Positions 52,388-63,001 of a stretch of DNA of 64,000 nt are shown piece by piece. The notes beneath the pieces are model-generated. The model was not told where the DNA came from. It ran no database searches and worked only from the letters and a program-made list of their open reading frames with translations. Origin of the DNA: Bacilli bacterium (GTDB lineage Bacteria; Bacillota_I; Bacilli_A; RF39; UBA660); assembly GCA_022009835.1 (NCBI GenBank), contig CP091726.1:682001-746000 (forward strand), written 5' to 3'. Numbering within the stretch: position 1 is the first letter of the stretch; each line of letters opens with the position of its first letter. A program made the position numbers and the translations under genes.

Positions 52388-52615
52388 ATGCGAACTAATA
52401 TTAAAAGTTTTGAAGAAAAAGATAATGAAGATAAAGAATTACTTATATCAGTATTAAGAGAACAATTAAAAAGTATGTGATGATAAAATAGAAACTTTAT
52501 TAGAAGAAGACTCTTGTGTATTTCTTGAAAAAGAATTAGAAGAGGAAATGGATTATATTGAAGAAGAAAGATTAGGTATCTATGAGAAGATTGGTAAAAT
52601 GATGGAAATTGAATA
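52388..52615 (+). CDS. Small acidic protein of unknown function
   Basis: About 75 residues. The composition is dominated by Glu, Asp and Lys; DKELLISVLREQLKSM and a DKIETLLEEDSCVFLEKELEEEMDYIEEERLG segment predict long charged helices. One frame break near 52480. AAAGGAAGATAAAT precedes the ATG. No family was recognised. It has its own promoter and lies just before frr. Confidence 0.6.
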
Positions 52616-52635
52616 AATATTTCTTTTTAAACATA

Positions 52636-52664
52636 TTGAATAAATGTGTAAAATGTGATAAAAT
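52636..52664 (+). promoter_or_regulatory. frr promoter
   Basis: TTGAAT, 17 bases, TAAAAT with a TGn extension, 26 bases before the frr ATG. Confidence 0.6.
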
Positions 52665-52689
52665 ATCTTATATATAAAAAGGAGATAAT

Positions 52690-53232
52690 ATGGAAGAAAT
52701 AATTTTAAATACAGAAGAGAAAATGATGTTAACAATTGAAGCATTAGAAAATAAATTTACTAATGTAAGAGCAGGTAGAGCTAATCCTAATATGTTAGAT
52801 AAAGTAATGGTAGAATATTATGGTACTCCAACACCGCTTAAGAGTTTAGCTAATATATCTGTTCCTGAAGCAAGGCAATTATCGGTAAAACCATTCGACA
52901 GATCTTGTCTAGGTGCTATTGAAAAAGCTATCTTTGAAGCTAATTTAGGTGTTACACCAAATAATAATGGTGAAGTAGTATTTATAGTTATACCACCACT
53001 TACTGAAGATCGAAGAAAAGAATTAGTAAAGCAAGTAAAAGGGTTAGCAGAGGAAGCAAAAATAGCCTTAAGAAATATAAGACAAGATGCTAATAAGGCA
53101 TTAGAAAACTTAAAGTTACCTGAAGATGAAGAGAAAAGAGGTAACGAAAGAGTTCAAGAGTTAATAAATGAATATAACAAAATAGTTGAAGAAAAATTAA
53201 AAGATAAAGAAAAAGATTTAATGACTATATAG
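52690..53232 (+). CDS. frr: Ribosome recycling factor
   Basis: 180 residues, intact. Splits post-termination ribosomes with EF-G. NVRAGRANPNMLDKVMVEYYG, PEARQLSVKPFDRSCLGAIEKAI and IPPLTEDRRKELVKQVKGLAEE are typical; AKIALRNIRQDANKALENL completes the long helical bundle. The common partner pyrH is not upstream. Confidence 0.97.
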   Translation: MEEIILNTEEKMMLTIEALENKFTNVRAGRANPNMLDKVMVEYYGTPTPLKSLANISVPEARQLSVKPFDRSCLGAIEKAIFEANLGVTPNNNGEVVFIVIPPLTEDRRKELVKQVKGLAEEAKIALRNIRQDANKALENLKLPEDEEKRGNERVQELINEYNKIVEEKLKDKEKDLMTI

Positions 53233-53252
53233 TTAATAGGGGGAAATTAGTT

Positions 53253-53993
53253 ATGAAAAAGGTATTTATGCCATCGATGGATGATTTATATAAAATGCAA
53301 GATATTGGTTGTAATATCAAATTATATCTATATGCTAAAGCTATTGAGGCTTTATGTATAGAATATAATAATTATTATAATAAGGATAGTATATTAAGAC
53401 ATGAGTTTAAATATATTCAAGAAGATGAAATTATATCACACGCAGTATGTTCTATGTATCCAAAAGAAATAGAATATTCAGCTATAGCTAAATATGATAC
53501 ATCATTAGCTAGTCTTTTAATTACTAAAGACTTAAATAATGATATATACAGATTAGATAACTTAAGTAGATTTACTACTTTAGCAGCAGAGCCTCAAACA
53601 GCTAAAGTAATAGATATACTATGTAATGAATTAGTTAATAATCCAAAGTATCGTTTTGAATATAGACAAACTCTTTTAAATACGGTATTAGATGATATCT
53701 TTATGGGAAAGATTGAAGTTAAAGAGGTATATCCTTATGATAGTACTTCATTGAGAGAAGAACATATTCGTAAACTTGCTAAAATAGAACCATTTTATGC
53801 TATGCAAAGTATGGATGATAGTAAAAGAGCCTATTATTTAAAATATGCAATAATAGATTATATAAATAGATATGGTTTTAATTATAATCTTTCTAGCATT
53901 AGTAGTGGTTATTATAGTGAAGAAAAAAAAGATATTCTAACTAATCAAAGTACTGAGGTAAAGAGATTATTTAGATGCATAAATAGAAAATAA
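53253..53993 (+). CDS. Unknown protein between frr and the pheST leader
   Basis: 246 residues, intact, no membrane segment or signal peptide. Mostly helical by appearance, rich in Tyr, Ile and Asn (LYKMQDIGCNIKLYLYAKA, NNYYNKDSILRHEFKYIQ, RFEYRQTLLNTVLDDIFMG). No motif was recognised. AATAGGGGGAAATTAGTT precedes the ATG, 20 bases after frr, so it may be co-transcribed with frr. Confidence 0.7.
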   Translation: MKKVFMPSMDDLYKMQDIGCNIKLYLYAKAIEALCIEYNNYYNKDSILRHEFKYIQEDEIISHAVCSMYPKEIEYSAIAKYDTSLASLLITKDLNNDIYRLDNLSRFTTLAAEPQTAKVIDILCNELVNNPKYRFEYRQTLLNTVLDDIFMGKIEVKEVYPYDSTSLREEHIRKLAKIEPFYAMQSMDDSKRAYYLKYAIIDYINRYGFNYNLSSISSGYYSEEKKDILTNQSTEVKRLFRCINRK

Positions 53994-54001
53994 GACAATA
54001 A

Positions 54002-54190
54002 TAAGGAAGTAGTAATATTAGAGAAGTTTAATAGAGAGTTAGGAATGGTGGAAGCCTAATAAAATATCTAATATGAATTCACCCTTTAGTTTTAACCATT
54101 AATCAGGTTATCGATTATAAGAGTATAACATTAGTTATAAAGAAAGGTGGTACCGCGGAAATATTTCGTCCTTTTAGGTATCATCTTTTT
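54002..54190 (+). promoter_or_regulatory. T-box leader of the pheS-pheT operon
   Basis: Stem I elements (AGAGAGTTAGG, GGTGGAAGCC, TGAATTCACCC) are followed by the antiterminator core AAAGGTGGTACCGCGG (54143-54158) and a terminator (TTTCGTCCTTTTAGG then T run). T-boxes bind uncharged tRNA to allow read-through. The segment between GGTGGAAGCC and TGAATTCACCC is only about 25 bases, so stem I is short. The specifier could not be read safely: the triplets next to TGAA are ATA or AAT, not TTC. Confidence 0.88.
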
Positions 54191-54214
54191 TAATATATAA
54201 AAGAAGGTGGATAA

Positions 54215-54508
54215 ATGAATTATAAAATAGATTATTTACTTAGATATGTCTCTAATGAAACATATAAAAAAAGATTTTTAAAAAAATAAAAGTGATTATG
54301 TACTTTCACTAGTGGAAAATAACTATATTGATACTGACTTAAATATTAAATATCTAATAAAATATGGAGTTAAAGATATTGATAAAGTTGTATATGATTC
54401 TCTAGAGGAACTTACCATAAGTCACAATGACTATTTAAAGAAGATAAAAAGAGTATGAAAAAGAAATTGACTAAAGAAGAAGTAATAATGCTTCTAGAAA
54501 GTGTATAA
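54215..54508 (+). CDS. Small helical protein, first gene of the pheST operon
   Basis: About 97 residues after correction. KIDYLLRYVSNETYKKRFLK and SDYVLSLVENNYIDTDLNI, then IKYGVKDIDKVVYDSLEEL and a charged end (KLTKEEVIMLLESV). Frame breaks near 54280 and 54455. GAAGGTGGATAA precedes the ATG. It lies between the T-box and pheS, so its expression should follow Phe-tRNA charging. No family was recognised. Confidence 0.55.
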
Positions 54509-54518
54509 GGAGGAAATT

Positions 54519-55562
54519 ATGTTAGAAAGAAATTAGAAGAAATAAAAAAATAAAGGATTAGATAGAATAAGAGAAACTAATAATATCAAAGATTTAGAAG
54601 ATATCAAAAAGAGAATTATTGGGAAAGAAGAGTTCACTTACTGATGTTTTTAAAATTACTTGGAACATTAGATGCTGAAATGAAGAAAAAAAGTAGGAAT
54701 GAGAGCTAATGAAATAAAGAAATTCTTTGATGAAAAACTAAAAGAAAGAGAAGAAGAAATTATAAATAACACCGGTGTAACAGATGAAAAAATAGATATA
54801 ACTTTACCAGGAAAGAAATTACCTAGTGAAGGAGCATTACATCCTATTACACAGATGTGTTATGATTTAAATGATGCCTTTTTATCATTAGGATTTGAAG
54901 TATATAGTGAAAATGATATAAGTAGTGAAAAGTTTGCTTTTGATAATTTAAATTTCCCTAAAGATCATCCTGCTAGACAATCAATGGACACCTATTGGAT
55001 TGAAGGAACTGAGGATAAATCAGCGGAAGAAAGATTATGTCTTCGTCCACATTTAACAGGAGGCTCAGTTCGTTATTTATTAAAACATGGTGCTCCTGCT
55101 AGATTTGTATATCCAGGAAGAGTATATCGAAACGAGACTACTGATGCTCGTCATGAAAGAGCTTTCTTCCAATATGAAGCTTTAATTGTTGATAAGGATT
55201 TATCATTCGCTTCAGGAAAGGTAATGATTGAAACAATATTAGAAAAAGTATTTGGAAGAAAAGTAAATGTACGTATGAGAGAAGGATTCTTCCCATTTAC
55301 GGAACCAGGATATGAAATAGATATGGAATGCTTAGTATGTGATGGTAAAGGTTGCAAAGTATGTAATCACAATGGTTGGATTGAGGTTATGCCAGGAGGA
55401 GTAATTCATCCTAATGTCTTAAAAAGTGCTGGATTAGATCCAAATGAATGGACAGGGTTCTATATCAATATTGGATTAGATAGATTAGTAATGATGAGAT
55501 ATGGAATAGATGATGTAAGACTATTTCATAGTGGGGATTTAAGATTCCTAAAAAGAGTTTAA
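54519..55562 (+). CDS. pheS: Phenylalanyl-tRNA synthetase alpha subunit
   Basis: Class II synthetase subunit. An N-terminal coiled coil (DLEDIKKELLGKKSSLTDVL) leads to GALHPITQM (motif 1), RVYRNETTDARHERAFFQYE (motif 2) and FYINIGLDRLVMMRYGIDD (motif 3). An insert with CLVCDGKGCKVCNHNGW carries three to four Cys, a zinc-ribbon-like element seen in some PheS lineages. About 345 residues. Frame breaks near 54530, 54550, 54620, 54648 and 54690. Confidence 0.96.
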
Positions 55563-55577
55563 ATAAGGAGGAAAACA

Positions 55578-58008
55578 ATGAGAGTATCATTAAATTGGGT
55601 AAAAAAATATGTAGATTTACCAAAGAATATAACAAATAAAGAATTATCTTATGATTTAACAATGAGAACAGTTGAAGTAGAAGATGTTATTGATACCGCT
55701 AGTAAGTTTCATGATATAGTAGTTGGTCAAATACTAGAAGTCAAAAAACATCCAAATGCTGACACTTTAAAAGTATGTATAGTTGATATTGGTGAAGAGA
55801 CTCCTGTTCAAATTGTTTGTGGAGGTTCTAACCTATATGTAGGGGAAAAGGTAGTAATCTCTAAGCCAGGAGCAGAAGTTTATTGGCATGGAGAAGGTGA
55901 ATTAGTAAAAATAAAAGAAACAAAAATGAGAGGAGAGACTTCCTATGGTATGATTTGTGGAGCAACTGAAGTATATTTAGAAGGTTATTTTCCACCAAAA
56001 GATGAAAGTGAAATTGTTGATTTATCAGATATTCCTTGTGCCGTGGGAGACTCTATAGCGGATGTTATTGGTATGAACGACACAGTATTAGAAATAGATA
56101 ATAAGTCTCTTACTAATAGACCAGATCTATGGGGCCACTATGGCATAGCTAGAGAATTATCGACTATTTATAAAGTACCACTAAAAGCATTACCAAAAGC
56201 AAAGCTAGATAAGAATTTAAAAAAATATGACATAGAAATTGAAGACAAAACAAAATGCCCTAGATATTCTGCTGTTGAAATTGATAATGTTTATGTAAAA
56301 CCATCTCCATTATGGATGCAAACAGCATTAATAAACGGGGGTATGAGACCAATAAATGCTATTGTAGATATAACAAACTATGTTATGATGGCTGTAGGGC
56401 AACCATTACATGCTTTCGATAAAACTCATGTAGAAGGTGAAAAATAATAGTAAGAACTGCTAAAGAAAATGAAGAATTATTACTATTAGATGATAATAGC
56501 ATTAAACTTACTACTGATGATTTAGTAATATGTGATACTAAAGAACCAATGGCACTAGCGGGTATTAAGGGTGGTAAGAAAGATTCTATCCTACCAGATA
56601 CTAAAGGAATAGTATTAGAAATAGCTAATTTTACTGCGGCCACTATTAGAAATACTGGTAAGAGATTTGATGAAAAAACTGATGCTTCAATTAGATATGA
56701 AAAAAATATTGATACTCAAAGAGTAGATGAAGGGTTAGCTTTAGCATTAGAACTATTTAAAGAAATATATCCAGAATCAAAGGTTGTTTCTTTCGGAGAC
56801 AATTATCCAAATCCAACTAAAAATGAGTTAGTAGAAATAACTAAAGACTTTTTAGATACTAGACTAGGAACTGTATTAGAAGAAAAAGAAATAATTGATA
56901 TTTTAACTAGACTAGGTTATAGTGTTAATTATGAAAATAATACTTTCAAAGTAGTAGTACCTACTTGGAGAAGTACTGGGGATGTTTCAATGCGTGATGA
57001 TGTTATGGGTGATATTGCTAGAATATTTGGTTATGAAAAACTTTAAGGCTAAACCATTACCAGTTAATTTTACTCATTGTGTTAATGAGCCTAAAGTAAC
57101 TTTAGAAAGAAGATTAAGAGAATATCTTGCTTATAGATGTGGTTTTAATGAAATATTTACATATCCTTGGATTGATGAAAAATATATTAAGGCTGCTAAA
57201 ATAGATATAAATAGATGTGAAAGATTAGCAACACCACCATCACCAGAATTAAGTATATTAAGATGTTCATTAGTTCCAGGTTTACTTGAAGTAGTAAGTA
57301 AAAAAACTTAAGATACTTTGAAACATTTAAAATATTTGAAATGACTGAAGTATATGAAAAAAAGGTGAATATCATGAATCTACTGAAGAAGAAGTACTAC
57401 CAATTCATAAAAAAATGTTATCAGGGGCTATTGTAGGTAAAGATCCAAAAGATATCTTCTTTGAATTAAAAGGCGTTTTAGAAGAAATGTCGTCTTATAA
57501 TCATATGGAAGAAATTACTTTTTAAACAAGAAGAAAAAAACCAACTTGGGCTGATAAAGAAGTTTATTTAAATATCTATCATGGTAAAGAAGAGGTAGGA
57601 ACAATATCTCTAGTAGCGGTTCCAACTATGAATGAATCTGGTATCAAGAGAACTAATATTGCCATCTTTGAAATAGAATTTGACAAACTTGTACCATTTA
57701 TGTCTAGAACAAATAAATATACTAGATTGCCATTATTTCCATTAGTAGAGAAAGATTTATCTTTACTAGTAGACACCGACATAACTTGGGAGCAGATTAA
57801 AGAAATTATTAAACCAATGGTAAAAGAACTTATCTTTATTGAAGAATATAATGGAGATAAGATTCCAGAAGGTAAGAAGTCTATTACTTTAAGAGTAAAA
57901 ATTGGCAATAATGATAGTACTATGACTACTGAGCAAATTACAAGTAAAGTAGGAGGTATTTTAAAAGTACTAGGAAAGAAATTAAATATTATATTAAGAG
58001 AAGAGTAA
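55578..58008 (+). CDS. pheT: Phenylalanyl-tRNA synthetase beta subunit
   Basis: About 810 residues, full length. The N-terminal tRNA-binding OB domain (VGQILEVKKHPNADTLKVC, IVCGGSN), the B3/B4 editing domain (LTNRPDLWGHYGIARELS, INAIVDITNYVMMAVGQPLH), the B5 region (FDEKTDASIRYEKNID, VVVPTWRSTGDVSMRDDVM), the synthetase-like core and a C-terminal ferredoxin-fold anticodon-binding domain (LPLFPLVEKDLSLLVD, SITLRVKIGNNDSTMT) appear in order. Frame breaks near 56446, 57043, 57308, 57358, 57523 and 57535. AAGGAGGAAAACA precedes the ATG, 16 bases after pheS. Confidence 0.97.
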
Positions 58009-58026
58009 CATCTTCTTTTTCTTTTG

Positions 58027-58087
58027 CCTATGAAGTCTTATAAATAAGTCTTCATTAGGAATTATGGAGCCTGTAGTCTCCATAATT
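58027..58087 (+). repeat. Tandem stem-loop element, copy 8
   Basis: Hairpin 1 (58027-58059) has CCTA/TAGG, GAAG/CTTC, a T opposite T mismatch and CTTAT/ATAAG. Hairpin 2 (58060-58087) has AATTATGGAG/CTCCATAATT around CCTGTAGT. Same subtype as copy 4. It separates pheT from the convergent clpB. Confidence 0.82.
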
Positions 58088-58120
58088 AAAATATTTTAAA
58101 TATAAAAAAGAGAATTATTA

Positions 58121-60252
58121 CTAACTCTCTTTATCGTTTAGAATCAACTTACTACCATCATAATCAATATAGATAGTACTATTATATTTAATTTTATCAT
58201 TTATAATAGCGGTCGCTATTAAAGTTTCAACATTCTTTTGAACAAATCTCTTAATTGGTCTAGCACCATATTTTTCATCATAAGAAGCATTAACAATATA
58301 GTCTTTAGCCTTATCACTAACAACAAGATGAAGCATTTTATCTCTTAAACGATATTCAACATCACTAATTATTTTATCAAGTATAGCATAGATAGTGTCT
58401 TTATTTAGAGCTTTAAAGATAACTATTTCATCTATACGATTAATGAATTCTGGTTTGAAAGTATTTCTAAGTTCTCTCATAACCATATCGTTAGCATTAT
58501 CATTGCCATCTAGAATATATTCACTACCAAGATTAGAAGTCATAATAATAATCGTATTCTTAAAATCAACAGTTCTACCTTGACCATCAGTAATTCTACC
58601 ATCATCAAGTATTTGTAGTAAAACATTAAAGATATCATGGTGAGCCTTTTCTATTTCATCAAATAAGATGATAGAGTAGGGATTTCTTCTAACTGCTTCT
58701 GTAAGTTGGCCTCCTTCATCATAGCCAACATATCCTGGAGGAGCTCCTATTAACCTAGCAACTGAATGACTTTCCATATATTCCGACATATCAATTCTAA
58801 TCATATGTCTTTCATCATCGAAAAGTTCATCTGCTAATGTTCTGGCTACTTCAGTCTTACCAGTACCAGTAGGACCTAAGAAGATAAATGAACCAATGGG
58901 TCTATTAGGATCTTTAATACCTGCTCTTGAACGAACAATAGCATCGCTAACAAGTTTAATAGCCTCATCTTGACCTTTAACTCTCTTTTTCATATTATCC
59001 TCTAGATGTAATATTTTTTCTCTATCTCCTTCTGCAAGTTTAGATACTGGAATATTAGTCCATTTTGATATAATAGCGGCTACTGATTCTTCATCAACTG
59101 TATCAGATAATATTTCTGATTTATTAATTTTTCTCAAGTTCAGATAATTCCTTTTCAAGTCTAGGAATAGTACCATGTCTAAGTTTAGCGGCAGCTTCTA
59201 AATCATAATTATTTTTCTGCCTTCTCTAAAAGCAAAGTTAGCATTATCAATTTCTTCTTTCTTCTTACTAATTTTTAGTATTGACTGTTTTTTTCTTCTT
59301 CCCATCTATTTCTTAAAGATTTTTTTCTTGTTCTTTAAGATTAAATAGTTCTTCATCAATATTACTTAATCTATTTTTTTGATATATCATCTTTTTCCTT
59401 TTTTAAAGCTTCTTTTTCGATTTCAAGTCGCATAATACTTCTTTCTAGATTATCAAGTTCAGTAGGAACAGATTCCATTTGTACCTTGATGGTAGCAGCG
59501 GCTTCATCAATTAAATCAATAGCTTTATCTGGTAAGAATCTATCAGTAATATATCTATCAGATAGAGTAGCAGCAGCTACTAGTGCTTTATCTTTGATAT
59601 TTACACCATGAAATACTTCAAATTTAGGTTTTAAACCTCTAAGTATAGTAATGGTATCGATAACCGTAGGTTCCTTAACAAGAACTTTTTGAAATCTTCT
59701 TTCCAAAGCAGCATCTTTTTCAATATACTTTCTATACTCATTTAAGGTAGTAGCACCAATACAATGTATCTCACCTCTAGCTAGCATTGGTTTAAGCATA
59801 TTTCCAGCATCCATTGCTCCTTCCAAAGCACCAGCACCAACTATCATGTGAATTTCATCTATAAACATAATAATGTTACCATCAGAGTTTTTAACCTCTT
59901 TAAGTACAGCTTTAAGTCTTTCTTCAAATTCACCACGATATTTAGCTCCTGCAACTAAAGCTGCCATATCAAGTTCCCAAATTGTTTTATCTTTAAGACT
60001 ATTAGGAACATCACCTTTAATAATTCTGGTGGCAAGTCCTTCTACAATAGCAGTTTTACCAACACCTGGTTCACCAATTAATACAGGATTATTTTTTGTT
60101 TTTCTAGATAATATTCTAGTTATACTTCTAATTTCATCATCTCTACCGATAACTGGATCAATTTTTCCTTCTTTAGCGGCATCAGTTATATTTCTTCCAT
60201 ATTTTTCTAATGGTTTTTGTAAGTTTTCTTCAAATGGATTATTCATATTCAT
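58121..60252 (-). CDS. clpB: ClpB disaggregase lacking the N-terminal domain
   Basis: Hsp100 chaperone that extracts proteins from aggregates with DnaK. AAA-1 has Walker [10 protein letters not shown] and Walker B MFIDEIH; AAA-2 has GPTGTGKTE and [12 protein letters not shown] with sensor MTSNLGS. The start [21 protein letters not shown] goes directly into the AAA-1 linker, so the usual Clp-N repeat domain of about 140 residues is absent. The middle coiled-coil region (59100-59390) is broken by many frame breaks but is present. ATG 60252 is preceded by AGGAGG at nine bases. The upstream CIRCE-like repeat predicts HrcA control. Confidence 0.95.
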
Positions 60253-60282
60253 AATTATCATCCTCCTTTTTATACAACATAT

Positions 60283-60323
60283 ATTATATCACTATTTTAG
60301 CAATTGTCAATAGAGATTGCTAA
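60283..60323 (-). promoter_or_regulatory. clpB promoter with CIRCE operator
   Basis: On the minus strand TTAGCAATC, nine bases, AATTGCTAA (60297-60323) matches the CIRCE plan TTAGCACTC-N9-GAGTGCTAA with one change per arm. It overlaps the -35 box TTGACA (60305-60310), which is 16 bases from TATAAT (60283-60288). HrcA bound here would block the polymerase. Confidence 0.8.
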
Positions 60324-60350
60324 AAATATTTTTAATAAAAAAAGAAGAGA

Positions 60351-60539
60351 TTATTCTTCTTCAATAGCACCAGTAGGGCAAGATTCCTTCGCAGTATTAG
60401 CATCATCGATATTTTCCTCTTTAATAGGAGTTTGAACAACTTTTGCTAGGCTATCATCATCAAAGTCAAAAACATCTTCACAAATACTAACACATTGTCC
60501 ACATCCAATACATTTATCTTTATTTACTTTTAATTTCAT
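60351..60539 (-). CDS. Ferredoxin, 4Fe-4S
   Basis: 62 residues from ATG 60539. CIGCGQCVSICEDVFDF gives Cx2Cx2C plus a fourth nearby Cys, and ESCPTGAIEEE supplies the distal CP ligand, as in small single-cluster ferredoxins. A very acidic electron carrier of the cytoplasm; partners are not in the window. GAAAGGATTGATAATT precedes the start. Confidence 0.9.
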   Translation of the reverse strand: MKLKVNKDKCIGCGQCVSICEDVFDFDDDSLAKVVQTPIKEENIDDANTAKESCPTGAIEEE

Positions 60540-60656
60540 AATTATCAATCCTTTCTATAACAATTATAACCCATTTTATAAAAAAAAAGCAATAAAATCT
60601 TTTTATTTATTTAAAAAAATATGTTATTATATATATAGAGTAGAAGAGGTAATATT

Positions 60657-61422
60657 ATGGAAAGTAGAATGGAAAAGTATTATAAAGATAATCCTGAATA
60701 TTATAAAAGAAGTAAAAGAAATGAATCTTTATATAAAGATGTATATAAAGATATAAATAATCTAGATAATTTACCAATACCAGATAATTCTAATGAAATA
60801 GATTTAAATGGCTTAAAAGCAAATTATTTCTAGCAGGGATGAATATCGAAAAAAATAAAAGAATTAGAAAAAGACATTTGTTAGAGATAATGCTGTATTA
60901 GAAGAACCTCTTAAAGAAGATAAGAGTAGGGTATATGATATCAATGTTCTACTAGAGACTGCTAAAAACGAAGTAAATAATCGTAATGCTGTCGAAGGTA
61001 AAAAACTGATTCAAACTAATTTTTTAACTAATCTAGAAGATGCTAATATTAAAGATGAAGATAAAGAGGAGATGGAAGTATCTACTCCAGTTATTGAAAG
61101 TAAAAAATCACCAAGCAATACTGATTCTCTTCCATTAGATATCTTAGTAGACCTAAAAGGAAATGATAATACTATAGTTACTGATCCAATTGTTAAAGAA
61201 GATGTTACTATGATTAAAAAAATAAAAGAAGGTGAAACCTTCTATAGTGGATCATTTAATTTTACTAAGAAAGATTTTGCTGAAGATGAAGAAGATTTCT
61301 TTGAAGAAAAGCCTCATACTGGTTTAAAAGTTTTCTTCTTGATTCTTGGTCTTCTCTTGCTAGCGGCTGTTATATATTTAGGACTTACAAAGTATGTTTT
61401 TATAAAAAAACATACTTTTTAA
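60657..61422 (+). CDS. Unknown protein with a C-terminal membrane segment
   Basis: About 250 residues after correction. The N-terminus is rich in Tyr, Lys and Asn (MEKYYKDNPEYYKRSKRNES), followed by a long charged, low-complexity region, and one transmembrane helix at the end (GLKVFFLILGLLLLAAVIYLG) with a short basic tail. A tail-anchored or C-terminally anchored topology is likely. Frame breaks near 60830, 60848 and 60880. AGAAGAGGTAATATT precedes the ATG. No family was recognised. Confidence 0.6.
61391..61420 (+). terminator. Hairpin with T run overlapping the end of the membrane-protein gene
   Basis: AAGTATGTTTTT pairs with AAAAACATACTT and is followed by TTT. The last codons of the gene lie within the stem, as for smc and the YgjP-like gene. 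Confidence 0.65.
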
Positions 61423-61429
61423 TATAATT

Positions 61430-61967
61430 ATGAAAAAGCGAAATAAGAAAAAGAATATAAATTAATTAGAAAAAAATATTGCTAATAAAGAAGAGAAAGA
61501 TTATATCATTTTTTACTAAATTAATTAACAATCCAAAAAAATACTAAGTAGTAACACCATCTTAACATATGTATCCACGAGTGATGAGATAGATACTATA
61601 AAAATTAATAAAAATATTTCCTAGAAACTAAAAAAAAGTAGCGGTTCCTAAAGTTCAAGGTGATACTATGAATTTCTATTACATAAATAGTTTAGATGAT
61701 TTAGAAATAGGAAACTATAATATATTAGAACCAACTACTCAAAATATTGTCACTAATTTTAATAATACTATAAGTATAACACCTGGTATTTGTTTTTCTA
61801 AAGATTTATATCGTATAGGTTATGGAAAAGGTTACTATGATAGATTTTATCAAAAACATGATATTTATCGTATTGGTATCTGCTATCAAAAGTGTTTACT
61901 AAATAATATACCGCATAATCAATACGATATTAAAGTAAATGAAATAATAACTGAAGAAAAGGAATGA
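61430..61967 (+). CDS. 5-formyltetrahydrofolate cyclo-ligase family protein
   Basis: The reconstructed N-terminus EIRKEYKLIRKNI and the segments KKVAVPKVQGDTMNFYYI, NILEPT and RIGYGKGYYDRFYQKH are those of the family, which converts 5-formyl-THF to methenyl-THF with ATP. A YGKGYYDR motif replaces the usual G-x-GGGYYDR. About 178 residues. Frame breaks near 61440, 61465, 61510, 61535 and 61600-61640. The N-terminal half is badly scrambled, so a decayed gene cannot be ruled out, but the error pattern is like that of essential genes here. Confidence 0.78.
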
Positions 61968-61991
61968 TAAACATAGTATCATTCCTTTTCA
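61956..61991 (+). terminator. Terminator of the cyclo-ligase gene
   Basis: AAAAGGAATGATA pairs with TATCATTCCTTTT; a strong hairpin overlapping the stop. Confidence 0.85.
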
Positions 61992-62045
61992 TAAGTAGTA
62001 GTTTTCCCTACATTAAGGGAAGATGAATTTTTGAACCAAAATTCA

Positions 62046-62122
62046 TGGTGTCCCCGACTAGAATTGAACTAGCGACCTACCCTTTAGGAGAGGGTTGCTC
62101 TATCCGACTGAGCTACGGAGAC
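62046..62122 (-). tRNA. tRNA-Arg (anticodon CCT)
   Basis: On the minus strand: acceptor GTCTCCG/CGGGGAC, D arm TAGCTCAGTCGGATAGAGCA, anticodon stem ACCCT/AGGGT with loop CTCCTAA (anticodon CCT, reads AGG), T loop GTTCAATTC and an encoded CCA end. All arms pair, so it is functional by sequence. Confidence 0.95.
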
Positions 62123-62258
62123 ATAAATAAGATATAAATAGATTATATCATATTATTATCAAAAAAAGTGAACCATAAAACAAAAAAATACAAAAAAAGT
62201 GAATATAATTAGTAAAAAAATTAGTAATTTATGATATACTTAAATAGAGGTAAAAATA

Positions 62259-62965
62259 TGAAGAAGAATAAAATATTAATTTTAATTATGGCTATCTTAC
62301 TAGGAGTATTCTATTGTTATAAAGATGATATCTATAAATATACATATAGTTTAATTAATAATCCTGTAAGTTACGATATTGATAACATTCCAGATTATAA
62401 TGGTAATAGTTATGTTATAGTAAATGATAATAATCCTTATTTTAAAGAAGAAGATTATACCACTACTAGTTATGAGAAGTATAGTAAATTAGACTATTTA
62501 GGAAGATGTGGACCTGCTATAGCTAATATAAGTACTGATTTAATGCCTACGGAAAAAAGGGGTTCTATTGGTATGGTAAAGCCTACTGGTTGGCATACTG
62601 TAAAATATGATCATGTTGATGGAAAATATTTATATAATAGATGTCACTTGATTGGTTATCAGTTAACAGGAGAAAATGCCAATACACAAAACTTGATAAC
62701 TTGTACTAGAAGTATGAATACTAAAGGAATGCTTCAGTTTGAAAATAAAGTAGCAGATTATATTAAAAAGACAAATAACCATGTTTTATATCGTGTAACT
62801 CCTGTTTTTGAGGGGGATAATTTATTAGCTACTGGAGTAGAGATAGAGGCTTATTCTATCGAGGATAATGGTCAAGGTATTAAGTTTAATGTTTTTGTTT
62901 ATAATATTGAAGATGGTATTATTATTGATTATAAAACAGGAGATAGTAGATTAGCTAATAAATAA
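62259..62965 (+). CDS. Membrane-anchored DNA/RNA non-specific endonuclease (EndA-like)
   Basis: 235 residues, intact. The N-terminal signal anchor (ILILIMAILLGVFYCY) is followed by a beta-beta-alpha-metal nuclease domain: YNRCHLIGYQLTGENANTQN is the active-site helix region with the general-base His, and LITCTRSMNTKGM contains the metal-binding Asn. The family motif is usually DRGH; here it reads NRCH. Relatives such as EndA cleave DNA at the cell surface during uptake or for nutrition. Start 62259 is chosen because AGAGGTAAAAAT precedes it. Confidence 0.87.
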
Positions 62966-62970
62966 ATATA

Positions 62971-63001
62971 ATAAAATAACTAGTGATTAATTTCACTAGT
63001 T
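62971..63001. terminator. Bidirectional terminator between the nuclease and pseudouridine synthase genes
   Basis: AACTAGTGA pairs with TCACTAGTT between two convergent genes. Confidence 0.65.

Noticed and set aside
59873..60313. 146-residue plus-strand open frame opposite clpB
   Set aside because: The minus strand encodes clear ClpB AAA-1 motifs across the same bases.
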